Positions 60,066 through 64,000 of a DNA stretch of 64,000 nt are shown here, piece by piece. This stretch comes from Streptomyces sp. NBC_01471. Lineage in GTDB: Bacteria > Actinomycetota > Actinomycetes > Streptomycetales > Streptomycetaceae. Positions within the stretch are counted from its first letter, which is position 1. The number at the start of each line of letters is the position of its first letter. The notes below the pieces were generated by a model that saw only the letters and a list, made by a program, of their open reading frames with translations, made no database searches and was not told the DNA's origin. A program made the position numbers and the translations under genes. The DNA lies in the NCBI RefSeq assembly GCF_041438865.1, contig NZ_CP109451.1:372001-436000 (forward strand). Direction: 5' to 3'.

Positions 60066-61142
60066 ATGACCAAGACCAGGAGATCGCTCGCGCTCACGGC
60101 CGCCTTCGTGGTGGCCCTGGCCGTCGGCGGTCCAGCCGCCGCGACCGCTGCGAGGACGGCCGGAGGCGAGGGGCCCGCCGCGGCCTCCGGCAGAGGGCGG
60201 GAAACGACGCAGCCGCGCGTCGTCCGGGCGACTCCGGTCGCCCAAGTTGCGCCTCTGGACCCGCCGTCGGAGTTCGGACACGCGACCGTACTGGAGGGCC
60301 CCGCCTTCGGACCCGACGGCCGTCTGTACTTCGTCGACTTCACCGCTCCTGCGGGACAGCCCAAGATCCTCCGGTACGACCTGCGGACGAAGACCGTCAC
60401 GCCCGTCCACACCGACGCCACGAGCCGCTTCTCGTCCCTGCAGTTCAGCCCCGCCGACGGGAAGATCTACGTCACCGACTTCGACAACGGGAAGATCGAC
60501 CGGCTCAACCCCGACGGCACCGGCTTCACGACCGCCTTCTCGAAGCCGGTGGACGGCCGGGCCATGGTGCCCGACGACATCGCCTTCGACAAGGCGGGCG
60601 ACATGTACATCACCGACTACCAGGGCTCACTGGAGAACCCGGTCGGCCGCGTGGTACGTCTCGACGCCGGCGGCGCCCACCCGATCGTCCTGCAGAACGG
60701 CCTGTCCGGTCCCAACGGGATCTCGTTCACCCCGGACTTCTCCGGCTTGTGGGTGAGCGAGTACAACCTCGGCCGTGAGGACTATTTCACGCTGGCGCCC
60801 GACGGCAAGAGCTTCACCGGAGGCGGCGTGGGGATGTCCGCCAACGTCGGCCGCGGCGGCTTCGACTCCAACTCCGTCGACTCCGCCGGCAACGTGTACC
60901 AAGTGGTGATGGGCACCGGGAAAATCCTCGTGTGGAACCCGGCAGGGGACCTGGTCGCCACGATCCTCATACCGCAGCAGCCCAAGCCGGAACCCCTCGT
61001 CAGCAACCTGGTGATCGAGCCGGGCACGTCCCACGGGTACATCACCGTCGGCGGTGACAACGGCGGCCACCTCTACCGATTCCGTACCCTCGCGCCGGGG
61101 CCCTCGCAGTCCACCTCGCAGTCCAAGGGCGGAGGCGCCTGA
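60066..61142 (+). CDS. Secreted SMP-30/gluconolactonase-like beta-propeller protein
   Basis: A 358-residue protein with ATG at 60066 behind GGGAGAG. Residues 1-30 form a signal peptide (MTKTRRSLALTAAFVVALAV, then an Ala-rich cleavage zone). The mature part has propeller blades with typical phrases: LEGPAFGPDGRLYFVDF, LQFSPADGKIYVTDFDNGKI, DIAFDKAGDMYITDYQGSLE, GPNGISFTPDFSGLWVSEYN. The Glu/Asn/Asp positions of SMP-30 lactonases appear to be present (LEGPAF, PNGIS, D in the VDSAGNVY block). It may hydrolyse a lactone outside the cell. It is in line with the catabolic genes after a 112-base gap. Confidence 0.82.
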   Translation: MTKTRRSLALTAAFVVALAVGGPAAATAARTAGGEGPAAASGRGRETTQPRVVRATPVAQVAPLDPPSEFGHATVLEGPAFGPDGRLYFVDFTAPAGQPKILRYDLRTKTVTPVHTDATSRFSSLQFSPADGKIYVTDFDNGKIDRLNPDGTGFTTAFSKPVDGRAMVPDDIAFDKAGDMYITDYQGSLENPVGRVVRLDAGGAHPIVLQNGLSGPNGISFTPDFSGLWVSEYNLGREDYFTLAPDGKSFTGGGVGMSANVGRGGFDSNSVDSAGNVYQVVMGTGKILVWNPAGDLVATILIPQQPKPEPLVSNLVIEPGTSHGYITVGGDNGGHLYRFRTLAPGPSQSTSQSKGGGA

Positions 61143-61164
61143 GCGGCCACCGCACCACGCCCGC

Positions 61165-61196
61165 GCGGCCGGTGACGGTGAACCGTTGCCGGCCGC
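61165..61196. terminator. Bidirectional hairpin terminator between convergent genes
   Basis: GCGGCCGGTGACG (61165-61177), a GTGAAC loop and CGTTGCCGGCCGC (61184-61196) form a stem with 11 of 13 pairs. It sits between the convergent SMP-30-like and acyl-CoA ligase genes, where a two-way terminator is expected. Confidence 0.65.
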
Positions 61197-61263
61197 CGTG
61201 GAGGGGACGGGTCCCCCACCGCTCCCCCGCGGCCACGCCCCGGGACGGACCGGGAGCGACGCG

Positions 61264-62802
61264 TTACGCCTCGGCGCCGGTGTCCGCGGTCTCGGCCAGG
61301 GCTTCCGCGCGGACCCGTCGGCGGTCGGGCTTGCTGTTCGCGGTGAGCGGGATCGCGTCGAGCAGGCGCAGGTTCTTGGGGATCTTGTAGCCCGCCAAGT
61401 CCGCCCGGCAGAAGCCGCGCAGCTCCTCCAGGTCGACCGTCTCGTCCTGGACGGCCACGATGCCGGCTTCGACGCGCTCTCCCCAGTGCCCGTCGGGCAG
61501 GCCGTACACCACGGCGTCGGCGACGTGCGGGTGGCGGAGGATCACTTCCTCCACCTCCCGCGGGTAGACGTTCTCACCACCGCTGATGATCACCTCTTTC
61601 CTTCGGCCGGCGATGAAGACCCAACCGTCCTCCGTCCGTGAGGCGTGGTCACCGATGTGCACGCCGTCGGCCCGGAACGTCTCCTCGGTCTCCTCCGGCA
61701 ATCCGTAGTACCCGTGGGCCTGCCAGGGGCAGGCGACCACGAGGTCGCCGACGACACCTGCGGGGACCTCGCGGCCGTCCCCGTCGAGGATCCGGACGAT
61801 CGCGCCGGGGAGCGGCCGGCCCACCCCGGTGAACCGCCCGGCCAGCAGGTCTTCGTGGTCGAATCCCATGACCGAGCCGAATTCGGTGGCCCCGAACCCG
61901 GCACGAATCCTGGCGTTGGGGAAGTCGCGCAGCAGGCCGCGCACGAAGCCGTCCGTGGACGGAGCGGACCCGAAGCGGATCGCCGTGACGTTCTCGCGGC
62001 GGGTCGTGGCGAAGGCGGGGTGGCCGCGAAGCGCGGTGAACATCGTCGGCGCACCCATCAGACGGCTGGCGCCGCGGTCGATCGCCGCGAGTGCGGAGCC
62101 CGCGTCGAACCGCCGCTGGATCCAGACTTCCCCGCCCGCGAGCAGAGGAGCCAACAGGTTCGTTCCCAGGGTGATGTGAAAGAACGGGGAGAAGAACAGC
62201 TCGATGTCGGCGGGCGTACGCGGATTCCCGTGTGCGCACGTGTTCAGCCAGAGCCACAGGCTGCGATGCGTGTGGAACGCGCCCTTCGGCGCTCCGGTCG
62301 TGCCGCCGGTGGCGAAGACGACGGCCGGGTCGTCCTCGGCCGGGGGCGTGAGGGACTCGCCGTGGCTGTACAGCGGGGCCGTCCGGTCCGCGATGGGCAA
62401 GCGGTCGGCGGCGGCCGGCAACTCGACGACCCGGCAGCCCGTCTCGTACGCGAGGGACGCGTGGGCGGGGTCAGCGATCACGACGCCCGGGCGGAGCGGG
62501 CCGAGGTAGGAGCGTGCTTCCGTCCCGGTCAGGCGGGCGTTGAGCGGTGCGGCCACCAGGCCGGCGGCCATGGCCCCGAGGATGACCACCGTGTGCGGTA
62601 TCGACGGCTCCATGGCCGTCACGACCCGGTCTCCGGTGTGCAGGCCGGTGCGCCGCAGTCCGGCGGCGACGGCGTCCATCGCATGGACCAGCTCGGCGTA
62701 CGTCAGCTCCCCGGAGTCGTCACGCAGCGCTCGTCGATGCGCCCCGTGCGGCCCGGATCCGATTGTCCGCAGCCAGTTCGGCAGTGTCAGTTCATCACCC
62801 AC
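61264..62802 (-). CDS. AMP-dependent acyl-CoA synthetase/ligase
   Basis: A 512-residue enzyme with the same superfamily order as the ligase at 58373 but clearly diverged. VVFATGGTTGAPKGAFHTHR is the P-loop, RAGFGATEFGSVMGF the A5 region, VHIGDHASRTEDGWVFIAGR the A7/A8 zone and RRKEVIISGGENVYPREVEE the hinge. A late PLTANSKPDRRRVRAE contains the A10 region, where Lys is reached through NSKPD, slightly unlike the common GKxxR. It activates an acid for CoA-dependent breakdown. It is divergent from the acyl-CoA dehydrogenase gene, sharing the 62803-63099 control region. Confidence 0.9.
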   Translation of the reverse strand: MGDELTLPNWLRTIGSGPHGAHRRALRDDSGELTYAELVHAMDAVAAGLRRTGLHTGDRVVTAMEPSIPHTVVILGAMAAGLVAAPLNARLTGTEARSYLGPLRPGVVIADPAHASLAYETGCRVVELPAAADRLPIADRTAPLYSHGESLTPPAEDDPAVVFATGGTTGAPKGAFHTHRSLWLWLNTCAHGNPRTPADIELFFSPFFHITLGTNLLAPLLAGGEVWIQRRFDAGSALAAIDRGASRLMGAPTMFTALRGHPAFATTRRENVTAIRFGSAPSTDGFVRGLLRDFPNARIRAGFGATEFGSVMGFDHEDLLAGRFTGVGRPLPGAIVRILDGDGREVPAGVVGDLVVACPWQAHGYYGLPEETEETFRADGVHIGDHASRTEDGWVFIAGRRKEVIISGGENVYPREVEEVILRHPHVADAVVYGLPDGHWGERVEAGIVAVQDETVDLEELRGFCRADLAGYKIPKNLRLLDAIPLTANSKPDRRRVRAEALAETADTGAEA

Positions 62803-63099
62803 GAAGGTGCTCCCTTGGTCGTCAACCGGCGCAGTCAGTGCGAGGAGTTCCCTCGCAGGCTATCGGCTGGAACGAAAATTGAGTGCCATCTTCTTGCGTT
62901 TAATTGGTCGGTACACGCGGGAGGACGGGGCCCCAACCTCCCTCCCAGAGCACGAGACCTTGCCGTCGAACAAATAAAGGGTACTCTTTTTGGAGCGCCT
63001 CACTCCTCCGACGGGAGCGGCCGACGCAGCACCACTGGACGCGCCCGCTCCTTGAGCTGCAGCGCGGGAGGCACACGACCGCACCACGGGGAGGGACTG
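62803..63099. promoter_or_regulatory. Divergent control region with a GTACTC half site
   Basis: This 297-bp gap separates the divergent ligase and dehydrogenase genes. AAAGGGTACTCTTTTTGG around 62977-62994 contains GTACTC (62981-62986), the complement of the GAGTAC half site near 57155 and 57273. It is AT-rich between 62870 and 62900, where promoters for either direction could lie. GGGAGGGA (63088-63095) is the ribosome site for the dehydrogenase. Confidence 0.45.
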
Positions 63100-64000
63100 A
63101 TGGAGTTCGCTTTGAGTGAGGCGGACACGGCGTTTCGGAGCGACCTCGTCGGCTTTCTGGACCGCGAACTGGCCGAGGGATGGAACCGCTCCGAGTGCGG
63201 TCTCGGCAGCGCGGTGTACACCGACTTCTCACGAGGGTTCGTGCGCACCCTGGCGGCCAAGGGGTGGCTCACCCCGCACTGGCCACCGGAGTACGGCGGT
63301 GGCGGCCAGGGGGCGTGGCAGCACTTCGTGCTCGGCGAGGAGATGTGGAAGCGGGGGGAACCCCGCGGTCCGCAGTACATGAACGTGAACTGGGTCGGTC
63401 CCGCCCTCATCAAGTACGGCACGGAAGAGCAGAGGAGGTCGCTCCTGCCGCCGATCGCCCGGGGCGATGTCTTCTGGTGCCAGGGCTTCTCCGAGCCGGA
63501 GGCCGGCACCGACCTCGCGGCCCTGAGGACGCGCGCGGCACGCGACGGTGAGGACTACATCCTCAACGGCCAGAAGATCTGGACGTCGTACGCCAACGAG
63601 GCCGACTACTGCTTCCTCCTCGCGCGCACCGGTTCCGTGGCGGACGGGCGGGACGGGATCTCCGTCTTCCTGCTGCCTCTGAACACGCCGGGCGTCGAGG
63701 TCCGGCGGATCGACGGGTTCGTCGGCGAGCACTCGTTCAACGAGCTGTTCCTCACCGACGTCAGGGTCCCCGGCACCTGTCTGCTCGGCGAGGAGAACAA
63801 GGGCTGGGACATCGTCCGGCGGACACTCGCCTACGAACGGGTCGGCGCCCCGCGTTATGCGCGTGCGGCCCTGGTGCTCGACGGACTCGCCGGCTGGTGC
63901 CGAGCGGCCGGCCTGCTCACGGATCCGGGCGTACAGGAGCAGTTCGGCGATGCGAGAGCACTCTGTGAGGCCGCTCGTGTCCTTGTCTACCGCGTCATCG
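63100..64000 (+). CDS. Acyl-CoA dehydrogenase, N-terminal part (cut by window end)
   Basis: The first 300 codons are present, starting MEFALSEADTAFRSDLVGFL. The N-terminal helical domain is followed by WLTPHWPPEYGGGGQ, typical of FadE-like enzymes. The FAD-binding middle domain has CQGFSEPEAGTDLAALRTRA, then YILNGQKIWTSYANEADY. The start of the C-terminal helical domain is GWDIVRRTLAYERVGAPRYA. The catalytic Glu lies in the family's usual late position and may be ARTLAYE or beyond the window. It oxidises an acyl-CoA at the alpha-beta bond using FAD, and fits a pathway with the two ligases. Confidence 0.92.
   Translation, partial: MEFALSEADTAFRSDLVGFLDRELAEGWNRSECGLGSAVYTDFSRGFVRTLAAKGWLTPHWPPEYGGGGQGAWQHFVLGEEMWKRGEPRGPQYMNVNWVGPALIKYGTEEQRRSLLPPIARGDVFWCQGFSEPEAGTDLAALRTRAARDGEDYILNGQKIWTSYANEADYCFLLARTGSVADGRDGISVFLLPLNTPGVEVRRIDGFVGEHSFNELFLTDVRVPGTCLLGEENKGWDIVRRTLAYERVGAPRYARAALVLDGLAGWCRAAGLLTDPGVQEQFGDARALCEAARVLVYRVI

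Noticed and set aside
1..64000. CRISPR arrays, rRNA and tRNA genes
   Set aside because: No regularly spaced repeats with unique spacers, no rRNA sequence and no recognisable tRNA cloverleaf were noticed on reading. A tRNA scan was not possible.

Overview
The window looks like the chromosome of a Streptomyces or close relative. The DNA is very GC-rich, codons end mostly in G or C, GTG starts are common, and the gene content is typical: many TetR regulators, secreted hydrolases, an ECF sigma factor and a large assembly-line cluster. No rRNA, tRNA or CRISPR array was seen.

Layout. 1-5966: the end of a phosphotransferase gene, a divergent hydrolase/TetR pair with clear operators, a secreted NlpC/P60 cell-wall hydrolase behind a probable cyclic-di-AMP riboswitch, and a secreted polysaccharide deacetylase. 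6025-14043: a six-gene, tightly coupled operon (amidohydrolase plus a complete peptide/opine-type ABC importer) facing a TetR gene across a perfect palindrome. 14117-21613: small enzymes (SRPBCC, SDRs, GNAT, NmrA-like, FAD monooxygenase, VOC) with divergent TetR and LysR regulators. 22063-28500: envelope and secreted proteins, including a lipoprotein made of three 46-residue repeats and a DUF11 protein, then a YihY-type membrane protein and an MDR oxidoreductase facing its TetR regulator.

29178-36090 is a decaying region. It holds a frameshifted antitoxin beside an intact RelE-like toxin frame, a VOC fragment, a broken tyrosine recombinase, a broken RHS gene followed by a possible immunity gene, and one orphan protein. 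A MetE-like gene at 30518 is intact within it. 36272-40453 holds an ECF sigma/anti-sigma pair, a truncated haemoglobin, a trypsin-like protease and an unknown secreted protein.

40947-56243 is the centrepiece: a polycyclic tetramate macrolactam (PTM) cluster. It encodes a sterol-desaturase-type hydroxylase, a 3231-residue hybrid iterative PKS-NRPS (KS-AT-DH-KR-ACP-C-A-PCP-TE), two phytoene-dehydrogenase-like FAD oxidoreductases and a cytochrome P450, all on one strand. No FtdE/IkaC-type alcohol dehydrogenase is present, which narrows the expected ring system. From 56386 to the window end lies an apparent catabolic locus: a GntR/FCD regulator, a metal-dependent cyclase/hydrolase, two acyl-CoA ligases, a secreted SMP-30-like protein and an acyl-CoA dehydrogenase cut by the window end. 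GAGTAC-type half sites near several of these genes suggest one regulon.
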